The translations under genes were made by a program, and so were the position numbers. From positions 1,612,001 to 1,676,000 of the forward strand of contig JAJJXM010000001.1 of NCBI GenBank assembly GCA_024516155.1: DNA of 64,000 bases, given 5' to 3'. Shown piece after piece: positions 47,994 through 59,089 of the stretch; position 1 is the first letter of the stretch; each line of letters starts with the position of its first letter. The DNA comes from Pyronema omphalodes (taxonomy: Eukaryota; Ascomycota; Pezizomycetes; Pezizales; Pyronemataceae). The notes below the pieces were generated by a model. The model had not been told where the DNA came from and searched no databases. It saw only the letters and a list, made by a program, of their open reading frames with translations.

Positions 47994-48799
47994 ATGACAG
48001 ACCGCGCAGCATTCCTAGCCACCTACGTAACCCCCAACGCACCTCCAAATGCACCCAGTTTCAACCCCTCTCTTCTAACCCTCCCCTCAACCCTTCCATA
48101 CCCCCTCCGTATATCCCTCTACACGGCCGTATTCTGTGCCCTGAAACGCGGGGATCTAGTCGACTCCCTCTTCAACCACTTTGTCGACCTCGAAAACCAC
48201 GATGCCACAGAAACCTTTCTAGCGGCAAGAAGCGGTATTACTACTACTGTTCTATTTTCCGGGGCGCCACAGGTTTTACCGGCGAGTTTAGCACTGGCGG
48301 GACAGGCGAAGTTTAGAGGGTTAAAGGTGCCTAGTAATGATCGGTATGTTGTTGAAGTCTGAGAAGATTAGGATTGTGCTGAGATTATAATAGTGGATAT
48401 GTTACGGGGGAAACTCTAGATATTGGAAGAAAGACCCATGCGGATATTTATAAAGCTTCTAATAACAGCGCGGTGTTTTCGATGCTCGGAGAGTTTGTTG
48501 GGGATGTTGAGTATGCGTTGGTTTGTATGGGGTTTGGTCTCTTTATGAGTGGTGATGGGTTGAAGGAGAAGGAGTTGGTGTTGGCTGCGGCTATTACGGC
48601 GATGGGAGCTAGAAGGCAGGCGGGGAGTCATTTGAAGGCTTGTTTTGGGTTTGGGTGGGGGTTGGAGGAGGTAAAGGCCGTTGTTGAGATGGTAGAAGGA
48701 ATGGCGGAATACCTTGGAGTGAAGGGAGCCGGGGGTTATGATGTGGACAAATTACAGCTGGAGGCGCTGGCAACTCTTGCGGCTTCGGGGGCCAAATAA
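47994..48799 (+). CDS. AhpD/carboxymuconolactone-decarboxylase-like protein
   Basis: Member of the AhpD-like helical fold family, which includes gamma-carboxymuconolactone decarboxylases and peroxidase-type proteins. Two exons, 47994-48343 and 48394-48799, with a 50-bp GTATGT intron; 251 aa. The diagnostic part is the C-terminal repeat: DIGRKTHADIYKASNN, then FVGDVEYALVCMGFGLFMSG, then LAAAITAMGARRQAGSHLKAC with the family's arginine/histidine-rich turn. The CxxC redox pair of true AhpD is absent. Fungal relatives of this layout are partly peroxisomal, but this protein ends in SGAK, not a clear PTS1. The substrate is unknown. It is convergent with the FAH-family gene, 141 bp apart. Confidence 0.78.
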
Positions 48800-48940
48800 T
48801 TTAGCAGCCTATGAATTGATTCTTCGAAATTATGGAACTGAAAATGTGTATCAAGAATGAACAGAGGGTATGATTTTTGAAACTTTTAACTAAAAACAAG
48901 GCTTTAAACAAAGAGACATTATGTACAACCAGTTGCACAT

Positions 48941-49860
48941 TTACAACTTAGATCTGGCAACGTTCTCGAAAACGACCTTGTTGCGGCAGATACCGACGCC
49001 CTCGAGCTCAACCTCGACATCATCACCGTCCTTCAACCAAGGCTCGCTTCCCTTCTTTCCTCCCATAGCAACACCCTCTGGTGTACCGGTGAATACGATA
49101 TCACCAGGCAACAGAGTAGTTCCCTGAGACAAGATAGAGATAGTCTCATAAACCTTGAAGATCATATCGGCAGTGTTTGAGTTCTGTCTAAGCTCTCCAT
49201 TGACTCTGCACTTAATAGCAAGCTTCTGGGGGTTCTGAATCAAGCTGGAAGAAACAATACCAGGACCCCAAGGAGCCCAAGTATCGAAACCCTTTCCGAG
49301 CGACCACTGACCAGGAGAGAGCTGGAGAGGACGGTGAGAGACATCGTTTCCGACAGAGTATCCGAGGATGTAGTTTGGTGCCTCGGCGGGGGTAATATCG
49401 CGACAGGGCTTTCCAATTACGATGATTAGCTCGACTTCGTAGTCGAGACCGGCAGACTGGGCGACCTTAGGGATAGAAATATCGGCGTTGGGAGGAGCGA
49501 GGGCGGTAGGAGGCTTGTACTATTTTGAGGTTAGTAATTGAGTGGAAATTATGAGGAGCTCGGGAGAGGTACAAAGAGGACGGGGGACTTTGGAATAGGC
49601 ATTCCGGATTCTTTGGCATGGTTGGCGTAGTTAAGTCCGAGACAACGGACGGTGCGGACGGCCTCCTGTGGGAGGGGAGTCAAAAGGTGCTCGACGCTCA
49701 CAACCTGCTCGGTGACAGTGTGAGCTCCAAAGATGTCACCAGTAATAACGCGGGCGAGCTTGGTCTTGGAAAGGTCGGTAGTGTTGGAGGGTAGGATAGC
49801 ATCTCCATTGTAAATCTTGCCGTCACGCGACAAGAAGCGGATAAGGCGTTGGAAAGGCAT
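48941..49860 (-). CDS. fumarylacetoacetate hydrolase family protein
   Basis: Member of the FAH superfamily (FAHD1/FAHD2-like), metal-dependent C-C hydrolases or decarboxylases of 2-oxo acids. Minus strand, exons 49860-49573 and 49519-48941, with a 53-bp intron (ACTAAC branch site); 288 aa, the common length. Visible motifs: GLNYANHAKE (75-84), with a conserved histidine; DYEVEL (122-127), whose acidic residues bind the metal; GNDVSHR, with a third acidic ligand; KGFDTWAPWGP; and DIVFTGTPEGVAMG near the C terminus. The start at 49860 was preferred over an in-frame ATG at 49902 because family members begin with a short lead before RFLS/RFVR. Substrate options include acylpyruvates and oxaloacetate; the sequence does not decide. 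Confidence 0.9.
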
Positions 49861-52543
49861 TATTGTGTAAATATTAAAGGTTAATTGAGTGTACTGGAAC
49901 AAAAAAAATTAAAGAGCAGAGGAAGAGGTTGATATCAATAACGGCGGCGAAAGTCCGAGCTACAAGGCGGGGTTTGGACCGGGTTAGGTGGGCAATCCGG
50001 GGATGTACCGGATGCGCCATTTGTGGAATAAATTGGCCCCGATGAACTGGCTACGGTAGCTATGAAACGCCGCCGCCGCTGCTGTCACACCTCGGCACGT
50101 TCCGATATCAGATGGATACGCCGTTCTTCGCGAGCGCGTAGAGGTGGCGTCGATATCTAGATCCGATAGAGATGAGCTTCGGCTTCGAGAAGGAATTAAA
50201 GACTTCTAGAATTATTCTGTCTCAAAAGCCACCAAAGCCACCCAAAGTTCACACTCGCTCAATTTTCTGCAAAAGGCCTTCATCACATAATTTTGTGCAC
50301 TGCTTGCCGTACAGGCCCACAATTTCGGTAACGGATTGAAATCAAAAACGGAGTATCCGAATCCACGGATGTGGTGGAGATTATCGGATATATACGTAAG
50401 CCACTTGGGAATATAGCCGCCATTGAATGTAAACTAAGCATCCTGATGCGTATCTTTCGTATTGAGTTCCCTGAACACGGTTATTGTATAGGAAGGAATA
50501 TAAAATAGACCTCGGAGTCGATTCATGACATGACGTTGTGGTAAGCTTCTATGACTGGAAGTGAGGGGTGATGACTATAGGCCTTATGGCGATGATTCCC
50601 TCGTGCGCCAAATTCCAGGATTGTCTGCGATATGCATCACACGCCAATCAAAGCCACCTCTAGTAATGCAAGTTCGTTTCTTGGGAAGCGTATGCGAATA
50701 TCTGAGACAAAGTCATGCCGTGTATGTATTTGGAATTTTTGACCGAGTGCCGAATGATGAATGAATAATGACCAGAATAAGGGCCTTTGGGGGCTCAGGG
50801 GAGCTTTAAAGCGAAGAGCAAACCACTCTAACGCAAAGCTCCTGTAAGTCAATTCTATTAGCTAAAGGTGGCATGTTATGCCTCACGTTTATCTCGGAAT
50901 CGGTAGCAGATTCAGCATTCGAGATGCCGAGCTTTCCGCGCCATATCCGATTAAATAGTGAGAATCGTTTTACATGGTCAACCCAGTTTAAAGCTAGAAA
51001 TAGCTGTAAGCATTGCTTAAATTGAGTTGAAAAGAACCTCAAGCTCGCCTACGATGATCGCCACGGTCCTTGCGCATATGGGCCATTTAAGATCTTTGGA
51101 ACTGTCAATATAACGCGTGATCCACACTCCGCGACTTTTTTTCGCCTTAATAACGCAAAATAACTCGGCTCCACGTGACCATGATAGCTTCCAGTCGATC
51201 ATTCTTAGGCCGTTTGTCGTCCCTGCGTTAGGAAGCTTTGTAAGGGCGCCCAGTAATGGAATTTCCATTTTTAAAACTGCCTATTTGGATTTGGAGCGCG
51301 AGTGAAAGATCGTAGGAAGCAAATAGACGCAGATACGGGCCGGGGTATTCGGAGAGGACGGTTTTCATTATGCGGAGCCCTAGGGATTGTACATCGGGAA
51401 GAACGTGCCGAAATCGACGGAGGAAATGAGTGGCCTATCCGTATTTGCATTGCAGCCTCTGAGGAGCCGTTAGAAGCGGAGGGGGGTAAGTCTGACTGAC
51501 TGGTATGTTGATGGGAAGGGAGGGAGGAACAAGGGAGATTCCAAAGTCATGAAGCTGGGTAGCTACGACAAGCTTTCGGTTCGTAGAGCATGATCGAAAT
51601 CAAGCTTTGACGGCAGGCCCAACAGAAATAGACGGAGAGGGGATACTTCTGTGCTTTCTGTAGCTTCCGTGCCTTCTGAGTCTTCCGTGCTTTTGGTCTT
51701 CCGTGCTTCGTACCTCGGTGTGTCAGGTCGATCTGAAATCGTCAAGCTCTATGCAGTGCAGGACTGCTGATGGAGATGGAGCATCGAGCGAAGGGAAAAG
51801 AAGAAACCCCCACAAAAGAAGAAAGCTCCACTCCAAGTCTATGTACAAACCCATCAAACCCACCAATTCCACCAATTCCACCGATCCTACAAATCCCACA
51901 AATCAACAACAAGTTCACTCCTCACGATCCCCCTCTCCTTCTTTCTCGCTTCACCCCCCACGGCTCCCCTCTTCTCTGCATTTGTCTCTCGTCGCCTCAC
52001 CTCCCCTCGCCTGCTGCAATCGTCTCCTGCCGGCTGCCGCACTTGCAACTCTGCAGCGCTGGGCCCGGGCCTTCGCCGCATTGCACCGGCTGTCCTTGCT
52101 GGCGTGCTGGCAACGGGCTGCTCACCAAGCACCACCGCAAGTCGCGAGCTGGTAGTGGACGGTAGCGTAAAAGTCAGCCAAAGAAACTGCAGCGCCCAGC
52201 AGCTCCTGGCCTTACCAAAGCGGGCATTCTTAACGGTCGGGGGTTGACGTCGGGGTCGGGTCGTTGTGCTACCGTACTTCGTACATAATCATCCCCCATC
52301 ATCCAGAGAAAGGTCAATCTTGCTTAAGACCTGATCGATCCGAAGAACGAAGGCAAAGACCATACAAATCCGCCCTCCGCCATCCACGAGCAACATTATT
52401 GTGAGAAGCGAAAAATCACCCTCAGCTGCTGCTATCACTTGTCATCCCTAAGCTCAGCATCACACTCGTTTTACCTCCACCACCGCTACACTCAACTACC
52501 TAAACATCACCCTAGCGAACCCCCCACAGCAAACAGAACAGAA
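49861..52543. other. 2.7-kb intergenic region
   Basis: Promoter of the FAH-family gene at its left end and of ATG27 at its right. From about 51770 it is C-rich leader-type sequence. Between 50100 and 51500 nothing coherent was found on either strand; the open frames are below 85 codons. Confidence 0.6.
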
Positions 52544-53684
52544 ATGCGTCTAACAACACCCTCGCGCAGCGCTGCAGCTGCTCTTCTCCTTCCTGCTCTC
52601 GTCTCTGCCAGCGCTACCTCAGGTTGGAACTGCGAAACTACCCAGAACGGACTAACCTACGACTTTACATCTCTCGCTGGCAAACACGAGTTGCTCACGA
52701 GCGAAGACACGCATCCCAACAGAAGAAACACGACATGGCAAATCAATCCCTGCGGAGCTCTACCGAAGCCCAAGGACGAGAAGAAGCTTGAGGAATGTCC
52801 TGCTGGATCATGGGGTATGGATTTTTGGAATTTCACCTCCTTGATTTTGTCTCAAACTAACGCGGGGGTTATAAAGTGTGTGCGCTCCGTAGCTACATCC
52901 ACCCTGATGGAAAAGTCGACCTCGCTGAAGTCTACCCCATCGCCGGAGAGCTCGACGATCGCAAGCTAGACCCTAACGTGACCCTATTTGGCTCTCCCGA
53001 CAAGACCTCAGGTCTGCGCGTCACTTTCCACGGAGCTCCTAACTACCTCGATCACGAGCAGAGCGCGGTTATCGAGTTTGTTTGTGATGAATCTAGGACG
53101 GGACTTGAGGGAAGCGAGGTTGTCAAGGAGAGCGTGGAGATGCTAGAGGAGAAGGATCAGCCATCGCTAAAGTTTGTGAGCTACGTTGTGGACGATACGA
53201 AAGAGCCCAAGCGCCAGACTTTGAACCTACAATGGCGGACAAAGCAGGCTTGTGAGAAGAACGCCAAGAAGGGCGGTAACGGAGACAAGCCAAAAGAGGG
53301 CAGTGGGGATGATGGAAGCTCTTGGGGATTCTTTACATGGCTTTTTATCATGTCTGCATTCTCCACCCCCTCAATTCCGGGCCGAGGAAAGTCTTGATTT
53401 GGTTGATGTACTGACATTTTATGAAAAATAGTTCCTTTTTGTGCGTGGCCGCATATTTGATCTTTCAGTCGTGGCTGAATTACGACCGGTATAACGCAAG
53501 AGGGTATGCGTTGCTTTAAAAAGCCAACAACCCCGGCAATGCTAATATATCGTACCTTAGGTGGGACCTCCTTCCCCACAGCGACACCATCAGAGACATC
53601 CCCTACCTTTTCCAGGACTTTATGAGACGTGTGAAAGAAACTTTACAGGGACGTAACTCCAGGGTCGGGTACAGCGCCGTATGA
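52544..53684 (+). CDS. ATG27: autophagy-related protein 27
   Basis: A type I membrane protein that cycles between Golgi, endosome and the Atg9 reservoir and supports Atg9 vesicle supply in autophagy. Four exons, 52544-52814, 52877-53351, 53432-53513 by signal with the end set at 53503 by frame, and 53561-53684; 313 aa. A signal peptide (about 1-24) precedes WNCETTQNGLTYDFTSLAGKH, the start of the mannose-6-phosphate-receptor-like lumenal domain with paired cysteines (NPCG, EECP, VCALR, FVCDE, KQACEK). One membrane span lies near 241-262 across intron 2 (FTWLFIISFLCVAAYLIF). The tail keeps the family's RGWDLLPHSDTIRDIPYLFQ and ends in GYSAV, containing the YSAV sorting signal. All introns have clear branch sites (CTAAC, CTGAC, GCTAAT). 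Confidence 0.93.
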
Positions 53685-56502
53685 GGATTTTCAACTTACT
53701 TTCAAATAATGGACCTGGATCTTTTTTTTGTATGAGGGATGGTATCGATTGCTGTTCAATTTCTATCTTATTGTAGTTACTTTGGGCGGCGTACTTGACG
53801 ACGGTGGTTACGAACGAATTCGGACTTGAAACTTGGAATTAGGAACTAGGATGTCTTTGGGGATGCTTTGTGTATTTGGGGAATGGAAAGTGAGGCGTGA
53901 GGAGTGAGCAGTGAGGTTTATTACGTTGAAACTTGAAGATTGAAGGTTGAAGGTTGACGAGTGGGGTTGCTTGGTGTGGTGCGATTTGAGCTAAGCTGAA
54001 TTCGTTCAATCCGTAAGGAAGACACTGGGGAGGGGATGCAGTTGTTGAATGAAGAATTACTTTTACCGTTTTAGAATGACGAAAGCGGGATTCCTTTTTC
54101 CTAGATTCCGGCATGCGTTCAGGCGTATTTGTTCATTCGTTGTTCTTTTTTTGTACTCTTCTTTTTCTTCTTTTTTCAATTTCTTTCTTTCATCACTCAT
54201 TTTTCTTTTGTTTGGTTGGAAATGGTTACATCATCATCATCATATTCATTACACACCTTGTTGAAATCCAAAGTTAAAAATGTTAATGTTAATGTCTATG
54301 GTTTATACATAACTGCACGTGAGTTTTCTTAAAAAATAAAATAATCGATTTGAAAAAAAGAAAATGCTTGAGATACGTAAAGTATGCTCTACTATACTCT
54401 ACGCTACTTACTTTCTGCTCGGGCAACAGGATCTGATATGCATAGAATACGCCATACCATATGTCATATGTCATACGGTATGAACGTCCATGGTCCGTGA
54501 GATCAAAGTCTACCTACATATATGTCATCATCCCGTTCCCGTTTTGGTAGATAATAGATACTCATGAAGCACGCGCCAACAACAGGTCCTGACTCCTACA
54601 GTCGCAGTACACCCTTTTCCCTTCCGGCATTATCCTGGTTTACGCCAGTGTAGTGTCACTGTACCTTATCTCGGTATTTACCGGTTCTATGGATGCCCTG
54701 TGTCCTGTGCCCTGTGTCGTGTGTTTACTATTGTTTACTATCGTTTATCATTTTATTTATTTATAAGTACCATTCCCCTGGGTCACCAAACCAAAACACC
54801 CCCCCTATCTATCTATCTATCAAACTTAAAAACACAGCATAAAAAAAACAACGTTTAGTTCAAGGCGGGATAGGTATAAAATATCCTTTCAATTCCATTG
54901 GTTCAGTAGACTCAGGTAAAGTTTATCTCCCGTTTCCTGTGATCCCGAGGTTTCCGTGTTGCCGAATTTCCTCGGAATTTTCATGGTATGTCATACTATG
55001 GATCCTGTATGTATGTTAGAGACTTAGAGACTTAGAGACTTAGGGGGTACATAAAAAAGTGGTATGGTGGCTAACCACCAGATAACTAGCTAACCAGCTA
55101 ATCAGAGAGATCGTAGATAACTGTAACTATAACTATAACTATAACCTTGTCTGCAGAGTGCAAGAGTATGCTCGGGTGGATACGTTAGATACTGTAGCCT
55201 TATGTACCACATACATATAAGCTCCGGACTAGCTAAGGGTATCTGTACTGTACTGTATACATACTAACAGGCATATACCCACATGGGGAAGTTGGGTTTA
55301 CATAGAAGGAGTTGATTTTTAGCAGGAGGAGGAAATGCCACGTGTTGGTGATTAGTAAATAAATGATGGAATATAGTGGATACTATGAGATTTCTTTTTG
55401 TCTGTATAAAACTTTTTTTTTGATGATTGGGCTATTTTACTTTATGGTTCGGCGTGTCGTAGAAAAGATATTTTTATTCCTTTCCTTTTATTTATTTATT
55501 TATTTATTTATTATTTTTATATTTATCTTTTTTTTTTTTTTTTTTTTTTTTTTTCACGAAGATTAAAAGCCCACCACGACCTTATCTCCATAGTAGCCAA
55601 CTTCATCACCTGGGCCCCAAACCCCATAAACAGTGCTAAAAAAACACGAACACGCTACAATACGCAAGCACAACATACATTAATATTAACAACCATAACT
55701 CTCAGAAGTTATTCCACTTTTGTAGTTTATATCTTAGAGTTTTTCCTACATATAATGGATATGGTGTATATGTAGGTTAAACCCAGGATTTAGCCGTTCG
55801 GACCGAACGAGATGCAGGTAGCCGTGGGTAGCGAGACCGAACCGAGGAGGGGGTTTTTTTTTCTGGGACACTAGGTGATAAGGTTACTCCGGGCTTGGAA
55901 TTTGAGATTGATGATCGGGGTTTAAGGTGGTGAACTGTGCTTGGGGGGTTTTTTTTTTTGACTGTTTGGTAGATTTGACCTGATTTGAGATGTTGACTGA
56001 GGTTGGTGGATTTGATGAGGGGTTGTCATGACGAGGTATGGTTTAGTAGCAGTGTATATGTGTACAGTCTTTCAAAAGCATGATGCGTGTCATAAAGCGT
56101 TTTTGCAGCTGTCAAAGCTTCCATCAAGATACTCACCCTATGGTGCCACACCAGGAAGATACATAGTCTAATCATAAAACTGTAATCGATGGAAAAATCC
56201 CGAGGCCACTTACAGACCTACCCAGTAATCAGCTAAGAAAGCTTAAATAGATCTTGGATACCCTTGGTTTCCGGCCTAAAGGTCAGAATTGGGTATCCAA
56301 CTATTGTGAGGCATCTTGGAAAGGTTGTATCGCCCCCTCTTCGAATCTGGAACTGGTGTTTTCATACGAGGTACACCTAAACCCCCTCCATTTCATTCAT
56401 AAAGATTAATATCCCTACGAGAAACCTATCCTTATAAATGCCTTGGTCAATCACCCTTTTCTGTTCTCCTAGAAAGCTAATAATAATTTCTTTCCGAATC
56501 TC
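53685..56502. other. 2.8-kb intergenic region, simple-sequence rich
   Basis: Tail side of both flanking genes (ATG27 plus, OB-fold-like gene minus), so no promoter is required. It has T-rich tracts near 54130-54200, an AGAGACTT trio at 55017-55045, a CTATAA repeat near 55119-55146, TTTA repeats (55480-55512) and a T27 run. No gene recognised. Confidence 0.6.
55528..55554. repeat. T27 homopolymer
   Basis: Twenty-seven consecutive T after a TTTA-rich tract. It is the longest homopolymer in the window. Confidence 0.95.
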
Positions 56503-57789
56503 TTAAAAACTCTCGTCCACCCATTGGGTCGGCGCCGGCAGAACCTCGTCCTTTTTATCCTCTTCCCCAATGGTCCCATTGATCCAATCAACAACCCTCT
56601 GAACCTTATCTTCCCCAACCCCTCCACTCCACTTCCATCTCCATCGTTTTCTCTCCCCCCAATCCTTCGGCTTAGTCCTCATCATCACCCAAACTTTACT
56701 ATCTCTTCCCGTAGTTCCAAAAATCTCCTCTTTCCACATACCCAACTTACAGTTCTTAACAACCACGACATCTCCCTTCCTTAAATCCTTAGAAACCGCA
56801 CGGAGCTCCATATCATCAATATTCTGAGGATTAGGTGCCGGAATCCAGATATCTAACTTAAACGGAGCCATAGTAGGATCACCAAGAGTAAATGAGAGGA
56901 CTTGACGAACCCCAAAACGGGTAGAAACGTCTCGCGGTTCAGCGACTTCTAGAATCCCGACGAGTAAAGTTACAGGAAGAGATTTATGTGGGCCTGCTGC
57001 TTCTATCTCAGAAGCCGAGGGAAGATCCTCTAGATCGGTGATACTGGTAAGTGGGGGTATTGGTGGCCGGTCGGAATTCTGAGAGGTGGTGTAGGAATCT
57101 AGCATGGTATCATTGAGAGCAGAATCATCGAGGGTTGTATCGGTGGTAACATCCACTGTAATGTCGGCGGTGGTATCGCCAGGTGATGAGATAGGCACCC
57201 TGTCATGTTCGGTAGCGAGGAAGAAGGAGTGCTCATCTAGTCCTGGTGAGACGGGTCCGCTTTCTGTTGATGTTGCTGAGGGGAATTGGGTTGCTAGAGG
57301 GGTGATGCTTGAGGGATGGAGCTGGGTGTCGTATACGTTTTGTGTGAAGCCGGTTTCTAGACGGGCGGAGGCGGGACGCAGGATCCGCCAGTTTGGATTC
57401 TGTGAACACGAGCGGGCTATATCAGGGAAGGTGGAGGAGAGCGGAAGAAGAGTGGTGGTATCGATTCGGTCGAGGGTAGGGGCACCAAGGAGGATGATGC
57501 GGCGTTTTTTGGCGGGCGGCTGTGAGGACGAACGGGAGCTTGAAGATTGGGCAGCGAACGGTGGTGGCGGGGTATCGACGAAGCTGATGTTTGGACTGCG
57601 GTTGTGCGGAGGTACGGATCCGGTGGTTTGGGAGCGGGCTTCGGAATAGTCATTGGTGTGGCTTTTGAGATGATCTGTAGAACTGGCTTCGGAATGACAT
57701 TCACTACGGCGTTGGGAACGGCTGGAAGCTGCTTTGGAACCTTCGGTGGGACCTTTGGCACCTTTTGGGATGTGTTTTTGTGACGGCAT
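56503..57789 (-). CDS. uncharacterised nuclear protein with OB-fold-like domain
   Basis: Single exon, minus strand, 428 aa, start at 57789 (MPSQKH). The N-terminal 260 residues are Ser/Thr/Pro-rich and probably disordered, with a basic nuclear-localisation-like PPAKKRR at 91-97. Residues 271-372 form a compact beta-rich segment: PVTLLVGILEVAEPRD, RFGVRQVLSFTLGD, FKLDIWIP, then LRKGDVVVVKNCKLGMW. This resembles a nucleic-acid-binding OB fold: beta strands, then an R-x-G-D-hhhhxN strand as in RPA- and shelterin-type domains. An aromatic/basic tail (RKRWRWKW) follows. Function is not known to me. A single-stranded-DNA or telomere-related role is possible but unproven. It is divergent from the Rid1-like gene. 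Confidence 0.75.
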   Translation of the reverse strand: MPSQKHIPKGAKGPTEGSKAASSRSQRRSECHSEASSTDHLKSHTNDYSEARSQTTGSVPPHNRSPNISFVDTPPPPFAAQSSSSRSSSQPPAKKRRIILLGAPTLDRIDTTTLLPLSSTFPDIARSCSQNPNWRILRPASARLETGFTQNVYDTQLHPSSITPLATQFPSATSTESGPVSPGLDEHSFFLATEHDRVPISSPGDTTADITVDVTTDTTLDDSALNDTMLDSYTTSQNSDRPPIPPLTSITDLEDLPSASEIEAAGPHKSLPVTLLVGILEVAEPRDVSTRFGVRQVLSFTLGDPTMAPFKLDIWIPAPNPQNIDDMELRAVSKDLRKGDVVVVKNCKLGMWKEEIFGTTGRDSKVWVMMRTKPKDWGERKRWRWKWSGGVGEDKVQRVVDWINGTIGEEDKKDEVLPAPTQWVDESF

Positions 57790-59089
57790 GATGGTGAGAG
57801 GTATGTTAATGTGAATGTCAATGCCATGTAACAGAAACAATTGTTTGCTGTGTTGATCCTAAATTTCGAGATGTTTGTTGTTGCTGCTGCTTCCGTCCTG
57901 TCCCTTCGTCACCTGACGTGCCGTGTGCACTGGGCAAGCTCTCAAGTCGCGACGCGCAAAGCTCTATTAGCGCGGTGTCACGGAAGGAACTACTCTCCCG
58001 CCAAAGACGCGACGACCGACCGATAGAAGCTTATCCCGGGCCCTCCAGAACCGCGAGAGATCTTCGAGAAGCAACGAAGCAAGGAACAACCGAGTCATTC
58101 TTTCGTAATATTGTACATCAATAAGAGAAATCCTGTTGAGAAACTGCAAATAGATATGCTTTCTATCAATGTTGCGTATTGCATTTTAATGATGAAAAGC
58201 AGTGATATTCTCATTTAAACAATCAAGATAGAGTGGAGGCCATTCGTCAGCCAGCCGTTTGTCAATTCAGCCGTTCAATAAACACGGTTCCCACAGACCA
58301 CCACCCCGCCACATCCGGTTGCTACTGCATTCGTGCACCCGGTCCCGATGAGGTTGTGATGCTTTGTGATGGGTGCATTGATGGCTGATGCTTGTTAGAG
58401 GTTGTTGATGGATTCATGCCTTTTGGAGGCTTCTGATGGGTTATTTATGCTTGTTGAAGGGTGTTGAAGGGTGTTGATAGGCGATTAATGCTCATTAGAG
58501 GCGTTTAATGAATGATGATGATGATTCAGCTTGTTGGAAGTTGTTGATGGATGATGATTCAGCTTGTTGATGGCCCTGAGTCCCCCCCCTGCGTACTTCC
58601 TTCCTCGCTCCGTTGCTATGGTGATCGCGGGGTGTCTCTGTTGGTTGTGTTGGCATGTAAACAGTGCATGTCCAATAATTGCACTCTCTCCCCAGCCAGA
58701 GACGGGTGCTTCTGATAACCCGAAGCCGCTCCCCGCAGACGCGAAGATATCTCTCTCTGAATTAACCAGAAGCCTGACAAACAAGCACAGAAAAGGGGGA
58801 CTGGCCAAGTTTTCAGCCGACAAAAAAAAAACAACAGACGGCCGCGGCGCAGCAGACTCTCGCTTTACTTTACTTGCGACCATCATACACCCCAATCCAT
58901 ACCAAGTCAACACCACCCGCCCCCAATTTTGTACGCTAGGTATCACTACCTCGAATGCTCCCCCGACAGTTGCTGTCAAGTCAATGCTGAGCTCTTTCGC
59001 TCAACCTCCAGCTTCATTCTCTACCTCCACGTCGACTGATATTCTCTCGTTCACTTCTTCTGTCGCTTGACTGCACATTCCAGAACAAC
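57790..59089. other. divergent promoter region
   Basis: Shared upstream region of the OB-fold-like and Rid1-like genes, 1.3 kb. A block at 58376-58571 consists of diverged repeats around GATGCTTGTTG, with GATGATGATTCAGCTTGTTG present twice. The leader before 59090 is CT-rich. The open frame at 58564-59070 ends before the gene and is not called. Confidence 0.6.
58376..58571. repeat. diverged GATGCTTGTTG-type repeats
   Basis: Several imperfect units with TTGTTGATG or TTGTTAGAGG cores. The last two share the 20-mer GATGATGATTCAGCTTGTTG. Confidence 0.7.

Noticed and set aside
51703..52165. Two overlapping 130-150-codon Pro/Ser-rich frames
   Set aside because: Composition reflects C-rich leader DNA upstream of ATG27; no domain and no splice-supported continuation.
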